From contig NC_091931.1 in the NCBI RefSeq assembly GCF_041260155.1, positions 17,621,166 through 17,685,165 of the forward strand: a DNA stretch of 64,000 nucleotides, given 5' to 3'. Below are positions 1 through 12,132 of this stretch, one piece after another; position 1 is the first letter of the stretch; the number at the start of each line of letters is the position of its first letter. The notes under the pieces were generated by a model. That model was not told the DNA's origin and searched no databases. It saw only the letters and a list, made by a program, of their open reading frames with translations. Both the position numbers and the translations under genes were made by a program. This stretch comes from Ptychodera flava (lineage: Eukaryota; Hemichordata; Enteropneusta; Ptychoderidae).

Positions 1-59
1 ATTTAGGTTAAGTCATGCTGAAAATTTAATAAGTGTGTAAGTATGACAGACTGTTATTT

Positions 60-2200
60 GCTCATTTGCATATTTTACGAATTTCTCATATTAGGCCATA
101 TATCAATTCAGAATACATTGATTTCAACCAACCCTCTACAGTTATTGGTCATACATAATGTGTAAGTTTCAAGAGCATGACATTCTGATTATTAGCTCAT
201 TTACATATTTTAATGAATTTCTGACCAAACCCCCACAACTCATTTATCATACTTCATTTGCATGTTAATGAATTTCTCTAATAGGGCCATACATATGTCA
301 AAACTGAAGAAACTGAATTTTATGAGATTTTTGTACATAGCATATACTTAAATTCATATGCTGACATTTTGGTGTATATTATATGATTCTTATTAGCTCA
401 TTTGCATATTGAATGACTTTCCTATTTAGGCCACTTATCAATACTGACCGTCGGCTTTTTATTGACCGTACTTGGGTGTACCAATGCTGTAAGTTTGATT
501 AATGAGACAATTCAGTGAATTTTCAGACTCACAACATATGGCACCCAGTCACCTAGTGAAGACATCACAGTCAAAACCACTCTGCCAAAACCCTACCCTT
601 AAAAAGAGTGGTTCAATGACTGAGCTAAGTTGTTATGATTATTCTGACTACAACCCATCCACACGCTATAGCGTTCATGAACCACTAGCACCAACATACT
701 ATCACACATCGCACAAAAACTTGCAAAATTGTTTATCAGCTCATTTGCATATTTTATAATTTATCATATTAGGCCATATGTCAATACTGAAGGCACTGAT
801 TTCTAACCAAACCACCACTATTTATTAATCATACTTGGGTCTACCAATGCTGCAAGTTTGGCTAGTGTGACAAACTGATTATTTTCTCATTTGCATATTT
901 CCATGAATTTATATAATCAGTCCACATAATTTAATTTGGTCATAAATATATCAAAGCTGATACACAGAATTTTATGACACTTCTGATTTAATTAAAAGGC
1001 TGACAGTTTGGTGTATATTATATGCTCATTATTAGTTTATTTTCATATTTAATAATTCAGCAATTAGGCCTCATATCAAAAGTGAGTTCACTGAATTTGA
1101 TCAGAATGTATTATTCTGTTCTCAAAATTTTATGTCTGACGTACTCAATATTTGCTCATGTGCATATTTACTAGATTTATATAAGTAGGCCATACATCAT
1201 CACTGAATGCACTTAATTTGGTCAGTTGTTTAAAGCCCTAATAGCTGCGAATTTTATGCATTATTTTCATGATTTTATTTTCAAACCAAAGTTGGTTCAT
1301 GTAAATGTGCTAATTGAAGAACATGTATAGAAGTACCACTGCTCGCTGATGTGGACCATGCCTTCGTGTTTTAATGGGTTAAATAATAAATGGGTGCTGC
1401 ACTCACAAAATGGCACCCCACACAAAAATTACAAAAATGCAGTATTTCCTGCACATACACATTGTGATCATGAAGGAAACAAGCATGATGCCATTTTCTT
1501 GAATGCACAACACACGATGGTCATCATTTTGTTGTTGTAATCTATACTTTCTTTGTCACATGATTAGTTTTTGAAAATGGCAGGAAATCTAAAAGATGTT
1601 AATACTTTTGAATTTACATGCCACTTTCGACACTTATGACAGTGCTTTACACTTTTTCAATCTTCAATGATTCTTATTCAAAGAAAATTCTTGGAAAACA
1701 GTATATTTCAAAATTGGTTTATTACATATTTGCAGCTATAGGGACTTTTAAGATATATTCATCATACTTAGTTTTGCTTTTGCTGAAACTTTGATAATCA
1801 TGACAATCTGATCAATAGCTTATTTACGTATTCAGTGAATTTCTGTAAAGAGGACATATATTAGTTCTCAATGCACTGAATTTCATTGGAAATTTAAGAC
1901 GTACTTGTCTTGTTTAGCATTACTTATGTGGAAAGTTTGATAACATCAAACCATGACATACTGATAAATAGCTTATTTGCATACTTAATGATATTCTGTA
2001 ATTAGGCCATAAATGTTAAAAAATAAATGCACTGAATTTGATTGAAATTATACTGTGCATTGTTTATACTTAGATTTAGCCATGCTTAAAGTTTGGTTAT
2101 TGAAACATATCATAATCAGTTCATTTGCATATTCATAAATGGTTTTCTCTAATTAGACCAAATATCAAAGTTGTATATATTCACTGAATATAAACAGATG
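60..2200. repeat. Degenerate repeat family, period about 150 bp, with octamer motif
   Basis: About ten diverged copies share a core like GCTCATTTGCATATT then AATGAATTTCT then ATTAGGCCATATATCA, with ACTGAATTTGAT following. Cores lie near 61, 195, 250, 395, 735, 885, 1035, 1150, 1810, 1970 and 2120. Adjacent copies are often 145-160 bp apart. No gene is recognised in 1-3763 apart from this and the likely 3' UTR. Confidence 0.6.
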
Positions 2201-3388
2201 CAAAACACTCATGAATCAAACGTAATAAGCATAAAATGAAACATCAACCTTGTGTAAAGCATAACAATCTAGTATAAACACCTGCATTCTGATTATTTTT
2301 CATTGGAAACAATGTATCTGATACATTCTGTGTGGCACACGATGTCCACTTTACTTTGATCGTAAATGTGCCTGGGAGACAACCCCAAATTCTTCCATAG
2401 GCAATACAAACACAAATAAAAGACCATATCTTCGAATTGGGTGATGCAGTGTGTAATTTATTTAGAAAATTGACTCATGACTACATATAATATATATTTG
2501 TGATATATTCACCGTGAAAATTATCATTACATACAGCAGAAAATAAAGTACGCGAATGCATGATACAGGCTATCTTGGAGAAGTTAAGAGAGTTTCTTGT
2601 GGACAAAATTATTTTCTGCAGAGTACAGCACTCTTAAATTGGGCACCAAGGTAAACTTTCAATACCAAGGATGGCCAGATCCTCAGATCAGAATGATGGG
2701 TGATGCGACACCATTCTTGACTTTATATCAACTGCCTGACTGCTGTTACGTGAAATAATGCCAGAGTTTGGATAAGTACAATACATGGCAATGTCTCTTG
2801 CATTGTTTATATAATAACTCAATTGCTTTTTATAGAAGATGAATACAGATTTTCTTAAACATTACAGGAGGCAAATTTTGTTCTTCCAGTAGATAAACAA
2901 CACCGTTAACAGGCAAAATCAAATCAGTTAATTAAAAGCCAACTCAATTATTCATCGTGAACTCAATGAAACCATTAAAATGTGAAACAAATAAAAGGGA
3001 CCGTTTACTTTTCAAACAAAAATAAAACTTCTTCAGTGGCCATCTTGATGAATAAAATGGTTCTTAATAAGAACAGTTTTCTTCAATTAAAATCATTCTT
3101 CAAACAGCAACAGAAACAAGTTTATATTTCAGTAACTTATTTAAAATTAATTTGCCAATTTTATGGTTTTGAATCATTAAGTATGACAATTTGAATGTTA
3201 GGTTTTAAGTGTTGTTCAACAAATGTCAGGTATTTAAAATGTACAAATTCAATCACAGCGTACATTGCTATGACAAGAAATGTGTCAGCCCCTTGTAGCG
3301 AATAGAATGAAATTGTACATATAATTGGTCATAAAAAGAACTGACATTTGTCGTAAAAGAGCACTGTACCCGTATGTGTTGTCATGGC

Positions 3389-3394
3389 TTTATT
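3389..3394 (-). promoter_or_regulatory. Candidate polyadenylation signal of the protease gene
   Basis: AATAAA on the minus strand about 370 nt past the stop codon. It would give a 3' UTR of about 390 nt. No other support is visible. Confidence 0.3.
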
Positions 3395-3763
3395 CTTAGC
3401 TTTTAATCGCTGCAACAGGGAGGTGGAAAATTATTGGACCATCTGGACAGGATCAATGGAAGTTATGGAAATGGGTACAGAAATATAAACTTGCACATTA
3501 AAATAAACACATGCTAGTGCAGGTTACTATGAACCTTACTACAGTGGCAGACAAAATAGAACTCCTGACAATGTCATTCAAGGATTTAGAGCTGCGAGTG
3601 GTTAGTCCAATAATTGAAACCAAGAAATAAAGTAATATACGGTCATTCATCCCTAGTACTTGAGAAAACATGACAAACTCCCCAAAACCAGTGTTACACT
3701 GTTACAAGTAAACCAAGTACCATTTTAAGTAGTTCTCTTTGAGGTAGCAGATTATTAGTTTTT

Positions 3764-3940
3764 TCACAAGGCTCCTTTTTCCTCTAACCAGTCGATGTAA
3801 AGATTGAAATTGCTGTAAATTCCTGGAAGGCCTTCGCCAGCACATCCATATCCCCAACTGACAACACCAGTCAAGTACCAGTGGCCATCCATAGTTTCAT
3901 CGTTTTGATGCATGCATACCAATGGACCACCAGAGTCACC
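3764..3940 (-). CDS. Exon 27: protease C-terminus with catalytic Ser
   Basis: Begins GDSGGPLVC (catalytic Ser about residue 1391), continues [15 protein letters not shown] and [15 protein letters not shown], then ends KGAL and TGA. Gly residues equivalent to trypsin 216 and 226 are present, so the S1 pocket is open and trypsin-like. Acceptor ttacaacag, phase 0. Confidence 0.92.
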   Translation of the reverse strand, partial: GDSGGPLVCMHQNDETMDGHWYLTGVVSWGYGCAGEGLPGIYSNFNLYIDWLEEKGAL

Positions 3941-4798
3941 CTGTTGTAACAGAAACAACAAATTAAAAAAAAAATAAACAAATGGGAAATCATTGAGGGA
4001 AACTTTAAGTATCCATGATGATGTCAATGGACCAAATATCAGAAATGTATATGTCAGAGCATATAATATCAGAGTGCTATGTCCATGTTAAGAGTTCTTC
4101 CTCAGCTCTTACCCCAGTGCTTTACTATTTACAAATGGTATCCGAAAATACAGGTGCCGCCAACTGGTAAATTTCATGAATTTCTCAAAATCATCACAAA
4201 ACCTGTTTTGAAGGCTGATATACCGATTTTTCTTATTTTTGACCCTGACCTAAAACTTGGAGGGGAAAGTGAGAGCTGTTCGTAACTGCCCTCCCACTGG
4301 TATACACTGAAAATGTGCCTTCCCACTGAATTTTGATGCCCACTGCCCTCCGGTATCTACAGTCTGCCCGCTCCCCACTCCCCACAACAATTCAAGCTCC
4401 CTGCTGCCCTCTCCCTACTACTGAAATTCCCCATTGCCAACTAGATGCCCACTATGCAACCCAGATCAACACAAAACCATGCAAACAGTTAGCAGTATAC
4501 CTTGGAACATTGCTCCCCTCTAGTTAGCTTCTATTAAGCACGCCGCTTTCCCCTCCCTCTACGTATTTTCCGGTGCCCACTGTCAAAAATTTTCTCCCCG
4601 CCCGCTGAAAGTACTGAAATTTCTTCCCCGCCCACAGTAAATATCGATATTTTCTCCCCGCCCGCTGATTAGTTTTGAAATCTGCCCGCCCGCTGAAAAA
4701 CTTCGCACGAACACCTTTTTGGACGAACAGCTTCGTTGGCGGCACCTGAAAATACAATGATATTAATTTCTCATCAATCTGTGCACAGAATCAGCACA

Positions 4799-5164
4799 AC
4801 ATCAATCTGTGCACAACAGTTCTGGAAATATGTTTATGCACAGAAAGTATGAAGTACATTCATACCTCATTCAAAATGATATAGTCAAAATTTAGCCCAT
4901 TTTGAAATTTAGACTAACTCTTCTAAATTGCCCATGCTCTGGAGGTCACCCTGTTTTCAAAACTTGGAATGGGGATCAGACTGTTTTCACTTTTCGGGGG
5001 GGGGGGGGGGTCAGCCACCTTTTGATGTCCGCAAAAATTATCCACCCCGGTCAAAGAAACTGATCAGTCCCTAATGCGGACACGTCATGGACACATGCGA
5101 GACAGTGATATATTGATAATGACTGACACGTTGGTTAGTCATTGAAACACATGTCTCTGGTTAA
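4799..5164 (+). repeat. Inverted-repeat copy A (about 365 bp)
   Basis: Nearly identical in reverse complement to 9863-10229. It contains a poly-G tract and the subterminal motif GAAACTGATCAGTCCCTAA. It lies in the last intron of the protease gene. The shared block ends exactly at the TAA where the next element begins. Confidence 0.75.
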
Positions 5165-6300
5165 GGGACTGGTCAGTTTCTTCAGCCTGGGGGGGGCGGT
5201 GGATTCATGGGGGGGTCACCCTGTTTTTGACTTTGGTGATAGGGGGGTCACCATGTTTTTGAAATGCCCAATAGGGGGGGTCAGTGTGTTTTTGAATTTT
5301 GACACAGGCTCATCATTGCCTAAAATGCTAGTGTCAGCCACAAAATTCATCATTCAGTTGTATTTTTCGGCGCGCCCTTCGGGCGCGTAACTTTAATAAT
5401 CAGTCATATTTTTCAGCACGCCCAACTTTAACATATCAAGCATACATACATCAGAGATATCTGTATGTTCAATATTTTTCAGCGTGCTCTTCAAGCTCAT
5501 TACTTTAATATATCATACATCTTTCAGCATGCCCTTCAGGTGCATGACTTTAATATACAAGGCATATATATCAGAGATATCAGGATGTTTCATATTTTTT
5601 GGCGCGCCTTCGGGCGCCATACTTTCAGAGATATCTTGATGTTTGCTAAGTGAAAGTGTACCATTATGAAATCTGCATTTCATATGAAAAGGATGACAAA
5701 TTCCTGATACTTTTCTGTTCTCTCTGTGAGAATTCAGTATGAGAAAGCAACACGCACAAATATTTCACAATATATATTTGATACAGTGACTTATTTTAGA
5801 GATAGAAAAATGACAAGATATCTTTCCTTCTCATTGATGCAATTATTTTCCTTTGTTTCATAGGTTTTCTGTAGAAAGATGCTTTTTAATGAACAAAATA
5901 ACAGTTAAAAAAGGCAGTTTTGTCATTATTAGCTGTGCTTTTATGGTTTCAATGTTACACAAGAAAAGGTCCTCTCAGACACTGTACACATCAGATTTGG
6001 CTAAAAAAGCTCTCTATGGCTCCTCAGTAGATTTAATTGGATGGTTGGCAAGTCTTAACACCCATCAAAGTTTTTGATTCACTGCTTTTTCCTCTTGATA
6101 TTAATGATTGACATCCATTTCTGTACAACAGTTCAGGACATCTACATTCACAGCTCATTCAAAATACAGCTCATTCAAAATGTACTGTATTTAAACTTTA
6201 AGATTGACACTTTGAAATTCCTATCTTACAACTGACATGTCAACAATTTCACTAAAACATAGAATGACTATTTAAAATATAAATATATGTAAAATGTAAA

Positions 6301-6362
<62 letters not shown>

Positions 6363-6565
6363 ATATATATATTAATTTATGTCCATCTTTTGTTTTACCT
6401 TTGTCGCGCCCAGGGGGGGGGGTCACCCTGTTTTAGAAATTTGGAATAGGGGGGGTCACCCTGTTTTCAAAATTTGGAATAGGGGGGGGTCAGCCACTTT
6501 TTGACGTCGGCAAAAAATAATCCACCGGCCCCCCCCCCCCCAGGCCGAAGAAACTGACCAGTCCC
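5165..6565. mobile_element. Non-autonomous TIR element with TAA flanks and internal subrepeats
   Basis: Begins GGGACTGGTCAGTTTCTTC and ends GAAGAAACTGACCAGTCCC, inverted and preceded/followed by TAA (5162-5164 and 6566-6568). Subterminal blocks repeat GGGGGGTCACCCTGTTTT. The middle has four or five hairpin-forming subrepeats around CGCGCCCTTCGGGCGCG (5367-5625) and a TA run (6309-6371). No transposase is seen. Confidence 0.65.
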
Positions 6566-6768
6566 TAACTCATATTTTGTATTTGTATTCCTTTGTAGGA
6601 TATGTATTCGTTCTGAGAACACATACAAACATGCAACCATTCTCATCAACATACGAATAAGAGTCCATTATTAGTTGAAGAATGTGTTGTAGTGAGGGAA
6701 TTTTTAAAATATCATTGGGCCACTCGTTAAACATTTAACAGCAGAGGGACAAAGCGTTCGTTATTTAC

Positions 6769-6918
6769 CTGGCAGGCATCAATACCACCGGCAAAATATC
6801 CAGCACACAACATAGTCTCAGTTATTTCACCATCGTATGAGCTCGGAAACATTACACTCGTCTCGGGACAGCAGAGGAACCATCGCCTCTTGAAGGTCAA
6901 TTGCTTGAAAACCATTTT
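6769..6918 (-). CDS. Exon 26: protease part with S1-pocket Asp; one extra base
   Basis: Begins ENGFQAIDLQEAMVPLLSRD in the frame set by exon 25, then needs a one-base skip near 6847-6851 to continue SSYDGEITETMLCAGYFAGG and IDACQ. The Asp in IDACQ corresponds to trypsin Asp189 and predicts cleavage after Arg/Lys. Acceptor cttccag, donor CAG|GTAAAT, phase 0. Exon length is 150 nt where 149 fits the model. Confidence 0.85.
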
Positions 6919-7616
6919 CTGGAAGAGCAAGAGCCTTATATTGTAGAATGCCCACACAGAATTACAACCATACACCAGCATGTTAACAAAACACATTATC
7001 GTAAATTATTTGCAAACAAGTGCTTATTTGGTAAGTTATGCCACTCATACAGTGCTCGAATTTTTGACACATAATACAAGGCAATTGATTTTCAACAAAT
7101 GGAATTTATGCATTATTTCATTTCCTCATATATAAATTTCATTGGGTCTATATATAAAAATTTGTATTTTTCTTTATTTGTATGTATTTAGGCCTAAACA
7201 TTATGTGTTTCATACACGGAGGTATTATTCGAATTTGAAAGAAATTAATAATAGCTTAAACTGACCAAATAAAGAATTTTGAACACAAAAATTAGTTAAA
7301 TAATTAATACACAGATGGCTCTACATACACATGCGCACTTTCACGCACAAAGAAGATGACAGTGTCGTCAGTGACAGAGATGAGGTACTTCTCGATTTTT
7401 TGGCGACTGAGAAAAGAAGATTATATAGGTGCCTAAAAATAAAATGTTTTGACTAGCCATATTTGTGTAACAGAACACGTTTTTCTCCTTCGGGCCTTAA
7501 AATCATCCAAAACATTCTGTTTCTGTGAAAATAACTATTTTGTAGTGTAGATTACGGAGGCGGAAAAGAAGTTTCTGCATTCGTTCTAGAATGGGGACTT
7601 CCGTGGAAACAATCAG

Positions 7617-7914
7617 TTAAGCCCCGTAAGCTGTGTCTTTTGCATTATCCTTACCAAAAATACCAGCCAATCTTCAGAGAGATGTAAACCCCATGAGACA
7701 TATATGTGAAAAAATGGTATTTGCTGAATATTACTTTTTAATGCCAAAGGAAATGCAAAAATGCAACATATTGGGTTTTCCTCTCGCAAAATATCTATTG
7801 CTCACACCGAACAGAGATTGAAAACAACTTGGAGTAGGCTATCATTATTTTGCCTTGAATTGGCATATTGAAGCAAAGTCCAGTACATTTGACATACAGC
7901 TTATGGGGCTTTAA
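7617..7914. mobile_element. TTAA-flanked miniature TIR element (about 300 bp)
   Basis: The left end TTAAGCCCCGTAAGCTGTGT is matched by the right end ATACAGCTTATGGGGCTTTAA in inverse orientation. TTAA at both borders suggests mobilisation by a TTAA-specific (piggyBac-type) transposase, by inference. No coding capacity. Intron location. Confidence 0.6.
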
Positions 7915-8129
7915 TATGAAGTTACGTGTGTAAACTTTCCTGTATGTTTCGGACCGCTAATGCTCCTACCTTTCAATTTTTTTATGAGTGGAAGCAAAAC
8001 AAAGAAGTTTCTTGTTCGACTAGCGGCCGATGGTCCGTCCGACCACCATGAGGTCCGCGGAAATTTTGCTGCATACCAAGATTTATCGCCTAATAATACC
8101 CGCTACAATTATCGGAGCACATACCTTGG

Positions 8130-8240
8130 CCATACATACATACATACATACATACATACATACATACATACATACATACATACATACATACAGGCAGACA
8201 GAAAGACAGACAGGCGGACGGACAGACAGACAGATAAATT
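8130..8240. repeat. (CATA)n and (CAGA)n microsatellite
   Basis: An uninterrupted CATA tract to about 8192 followed by degenerate CAGACAGG units. Open frames across it are repeat artefacts. Confidence 0.95.
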
Positions 8241-8377
8241 GGAAGACGCTTTTCGATGTAATAACGCAGACGCAAATGATTCTATGACCTGCCCCTTTCA
8301 ATAACCCATGGTGCTCTAAAGATAATATACAGAAAAAAAAGGCCAGCCGAAACACATCAATGGCACATAGCACTTAC

Positions 8378-8631
8378 CTGCAGTGTTACCCCAGCCGCTG
8401 ATGAAGCAGTAGGAGTGTTGATCAAAGCGTGTCTCCTCCTCCTTATCTACGCAGGCGTAGTTGATTTTGTCGCTTGTCCTTACTGGCTGTGCGAGCACCA
8501 GCAATGCGATGTCATTGTCCATTTCCGTGGGCGAGCCGTAATCTTCATGTACATGTATTTCAGATACCTCAACTTCGATAGAGTCGTCCTCCGTTCCTAG
8601 GCGAGTGTGCCTTCCCAAACGAATCACCCAT
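8378..8631 (-). CDS. Exon 25: protease middle part with catalytic Asp
   Basis: Starts WVIRLGRHTRLG, includes the catalytic Asp in EMDNDIALL (about residue 1294), the propeptide-pairing Cys in INYACV, and ends CFISGWGNTA. Acceptor cgatag (phase 2), donor GCAG|GTAAGT (phase 1). The frame is intact throughout. Confidence 0.9.
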
Positions 8632-8949
8632 CTATCGACATTTGACCTTTTGATTTTAAAATGGGAGAAGGGTTACTGTAAGTTGAATCGGTGCAGAAGC
8701 ATTTCTGAAAATAACGGAACTTGTACATCAAATGCTTTATCTTGCAGGTGCAGCATTCAGGCAATGATAATTTCAAAGCGCGAAGATAAATGACTTCATT
8801 AGTTATGTGATATGGAAATTTACAGTGGGTATGTTTGTCAGTACGTTGCGAAAAGTCAACTGAAAAATTGTGCATAATGATATCGCATTCAAGAATACAC
8901 AATGCCCATAAAAAATTGTGTTTTTCAGGATATTTTTCAGTTTCCATGT

Positions 8950-9117
8950 GATTTGCATTCCAGAGCTTAATACTTGAGCTTTGACGTCATCGTGTGAACC
9001 TCATCTAACGTGCGATATGCTTTAGCCAATCGCATTCATGTTTAGTCTTTACTTTAAACCAATCATCGACAGCGTTGCCTTTCCGGCTGTTATGGGAAAA
9101 AGGACCTTTATATAGTT
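8950..9117 (+). promoter_or_regulatory. Promoter-like cluster: octamer, CRE, two CCAAT boxes, TATA
   Basis: In order on the plus strand: ATTTGCAT (8951-8958), TGACGTCA (8982-8989), CCAAT (9026-9030 and 9059-9063), TTTATATAG (9107-9115). The TATA-like site is also a good TATATAAAG on the minus strand. It sits in the intron between protease exons 25 and 24. No plus-strand ORF of note follows, so the transcript, if any, is unknown. Confidence 0.3.
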
Positions 9118-9396
9118 CGTTACTCGATGTATTAATGTGGGGATGTAATCTTTAGATCTACGCTGCAGTGTTCACCTCATGGTCACCAGGATCCAAGTGT
9201 TTTCACTAAATTCTGCGTGTTTATTGTGAACTATTGCGAGACAGTCCTAGTTTATTCTGACATCCGATATGAAAAGAACCCGATCCACGAATTCCAAAGA
9301 GAATGGTTCTGACGATTGTAACGTCTCTTACACCGTATCCAAATAATCTGCTTGGGTCTAGTCAAAAAGCACTTGTGGTATTTTGCAGGAACTTAC

Positions 9397-9582
9397 ATGT
9401 CTCCTTCAAAGCAATGAGCTGCTGATACAATGTGCCTGGACCAATCAGGGTGCCGCCACAGACGGCGTCTGAGTATGGTTTGTAGTACAGTTGAGCAGTC
9501 CACGGCCACGCGCCTTTATCTGCTTCGTCTCCGCCAACAACACGTGGTTGACTGTGGACGGTTCTGGTGCCACATCCGGAAG
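9397..9582 (-). CDS. Exon 24: protease activation site, N-terminus and catalytic His
   Basis: Encodes SGCGTRTVHSQPR|VVGG: a propeptide Cys (expected to pair with the Cys in INYACV of exon 25) and a trypsin-type activation site after Arg (residue about 1205). The mature chain continues DEADKGAWPWTAQLYY and CGGTLIGPG. One base is missing near 9434-9437, after which the frame gives the catalytic-His motif VSAAHCFEGD. The donor AT|GTAAGT is phase 2, matching exon 25. Without the missing base the as-written frame would be lost. Confidence 0.84.
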
Positions 9583-9674
9583 CTGTTGACCATGCAAAGT
9601 CACATGAAAGTTATCGTCTCCAAGTGTATGAGTCAATGTCTTGAAACTTGTTTCTTGCATTTTCATGTATGTTG

Positions 9675-9708
<34 letters not shown>

Positions 9709-9830
9709 TGTATGTATGTATGTATGTATGTATGTATGTATGTATGTATGTATGTATGTATGTATGTATGTATGTATGTATGTATGTATGTATGTATGTG
9801 TGATGGATGGATGGATGGATTGATGGATGA
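9675..9830. repeat. (GTAT)n microsatellite with GATG tail
   Basis: About 31 GTAT units followed by six GATG-like units. Open reading frames on both strands here are repeat artefacts. Confidence 0.95.
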
Positions 9831-9862
9831 AAGCGACTGAGTTCATGTGTTTTGTACCACAC

Positions 9863-10229
9863 TTAACCAGAGACATGTGTTTCAATGACTAACCAACGTG
9901 TCAGTCATTATCAATATATCACTGTCTCGCATGTGTCCATGACGTGTCCGCATTAGGGACTGATCAGTTTCTTTGACCGGGCTTGGATAATTTTTGCGGA
10001 CATCAAAAAGTGGCTGACTCCCCCCCTCCCCCCGAAAATTAAAACAGTCTGATCCCCATTCCAAGTTTTGAAAACAGGGTGACCTCCAGAGCATGGGCAA
10101 TTTAGAAGAGTTAGTCTAAATTTCAAAATGGGCTAAATTTTGACTATATCATTTTGAATGAGGTATGAATGTACTTCATACTTTCTGTGCATAAACATAT
10201 TTCCAGAACTGTTGTGCACAGATTGATGT
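9863..10229 (-). repeat. Inverted-repeat copy B (about 365 bp)
   Basis: Reverse complement of 4799-5164, differing mainly in the poly-G tract. A further related end, AAAAACTGACCAGTCCC, lies at about 10885-10905 with TCACCCTGTTT-like subterminal motifs. The block from about 9955 to 10905 may therefore be a whole element of the same group. Confidence 0.7.
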
Positions 10230-10941
10230 CAATCACTATGTAAAAGAAAGAACAGATTTTGAAGTAAATCAAAAACTTAAGTGGAAAATTAGACTGCTAC
10301 CAGCCATCACAGTAAATAATACTGGACTCGTGCTTAGCTCACTGAAAGTCTGTTTTTCTCATTAATTTTGCTTATAAAGCTTACTAGTCAGGGATAGTAG
10401 CTGTATCTTTTGACAATTTTTCATGATTTTCATTCAGTATATGAATGATAGAAATGCCGAGACGTCACTTTGTCAACATTGCAGACATATATGTATACAG
10501 TGTTGTGTAATATTGCCACTACATGAAGTTTGGTCGGGACTGAAAATTCACTTTTTGCTTATACATGTACCGGCCATTTCATCAAGCTTGGCATTGGGCA
10601 ACGCAACATATCTTTAACACTTTAACCACCATTATGGACCTCTACAGTGAAAAACGGCCCGGGTGTGGAAAGGTTCAAGAGAGTACAAGATACTGTGGTT
10701 GATATATTACAGTTACGTGCCCGAAAATTTTAATTGAGTGATATAATTATTGGTTTGCATGATGCCTTTATTTACCCATGTCTTAATTCAAAAACACACT
10801 CACCCCCTCAGTAGAGAATTTCAAATACATGGTGACCCCATCACAAAAATCACAAACAGGGTGACATCCCATGGACCCCCCCCAAGAAAAAACTGACCAG
10901 TCCCTCACACCATAACTGATCAGAGATAAAGCTGGACTTAC

Positions 10942-11142
10942 TCGCTTCTGGGTAGCAGGGTTTACGATGACAGAGCCGATACTCAATCGTTTCACCTTCA
11001 CACGCCGTGGAGACCTCACAGTGCCTCGTGCGAGACTGTTCGCCGGTACCACAATTGACGTTGCAATCTCCCCAGCTACTCCAATCTGAGAAACCGCTGT
11101 CTTCACTTGACTCGCTTTCAGTTTCACTACCGCCACTGTTAC
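10942..11142 (-). CDS. Exon 23: thrombospondin type 1 repeat
   Basis: An acidic Ser-rich linker (NSGGSETESESSEDSG) leads into TSP1: FSDWSSWGDCNVNCGTG, then RTRHC, then CEGETIEYRLCHRKPC. The W-x-x-W core is a possible C-mannosylation site and the Arg layer is present. Acceptor tttcacag, donor GCGA|GTAAGT, phase 1-1. It directly precedes the protease propeptide Cys. Confidence 0.88.
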
Positions 11143-11325
11143 CTGTGAAAAGAACCCACATGTATTCGCCTACTTCATCCACGCAAACTATAGCATACTG
11201 ACAATGCCATCGGAACTCAAGGCTTGTTTAGCGTTAGAGATGGGGTGTTCAATGTCAATCTGAGAGTATTCAACTTTTTATGTTCCCCATATTTTTCATA
11301 TTGTTCTGCGTATACCGAACGTGGA

Positions 11326-11518
11326 TTAAAGGTATACTGTCACCTGTTCCAATTTTGCCACAGTTACCATGGTAAGAGAAAATCTAACCAATCACAGATT
11401 TTAAGCGGGTGGCCGCTTTTTAAAAACAGCACCCTCACATGGGCATTTTGAATACCAAGGAATGCCCCTTTGACCATATATGGGCATATTTAGATTACAG
11501 GTGACTGTATACCTTTAA
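11326..11518. mobile_element. TTAA-flanked miniature TIR element (193 bp)
   Basis: TTAAAGGTATACTGTCACCT at the left and AGGTGACTGTATACCTTTAA at the right form 20-bp-plus inverted ends with one mismatch. No coding capacity. Intronic. Confidence 0.75.
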
Positions 11519-11891
11519 CGGTTTCCGGAACTCCACAGATTTCTTCACTTTCTAGGCATGTGATTGTCTTTCAAAAAGGCAAACTTGACAATATTTTAAC
11601 AACTTTTCCTTTCTGTTTGACTTTCAATATTTCCTTCTCAAAAGATCTAGTATTCCATGGGAACAGGTGGTATGAGTAACCACTTGATATTTCTTTTCCT
11701 TCTTTTGTTTACTTGTCTTTGTATTTTGTGTTTCTGCCGTGGCAATCAGCGTGGCAACAGTTACAACATCTTGCGGTCATTGACCTTCAACTAGAAAACG
11801 CTTGTTTTATTCCGTCACTTTGCATAGTCCAATTTTCCGGCTAACAGACCGAAAAGCACATATCAACAACCCTACAGGAAGTAGAACTCAC

Positions 11892-12008
11892 AGTTAACCT
11901 CATCCGAGCCATCACCACAATCGTCGAAGCCATCACAAACCCAATTGCCATAAATGCAGGCGCCGCTGTTCAGACACTTGAACATGTCATTTGGGCACTC
12001 CCTATCAT
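11892..12008 (-). CDS. Exon 22: LDLa module 14
   Basis: LDLa pattern [33 protein letters not shown]. The last Cys codon is split T|GT with the TSP1 exon, which confirms the junction. Acceptor gtttcag, donor AACT|GTGAGT, phase 1-1. Confidence 0.87.
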
Positions 12009-12093
12009 CTGAAACAAAACATACCACAACTTCTTTTAAGATATGTCAACACTTTATTTCATTTCTTTGCAGTTGCTCTGATGACGATGCTGA

Positions 12094-12132
12094 CGACGAC
12101 GACGACGACGACGATGATGATGGTGGTGGTGA
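12094..12132. repeat. GAC/GAT trinucleotide repeat
   Basis: A short GAC then GAT then GGT run in the intron between two LDLa exons. It gives a spurious poly-Asp frame on the plus strand. Confidence 0.85.
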
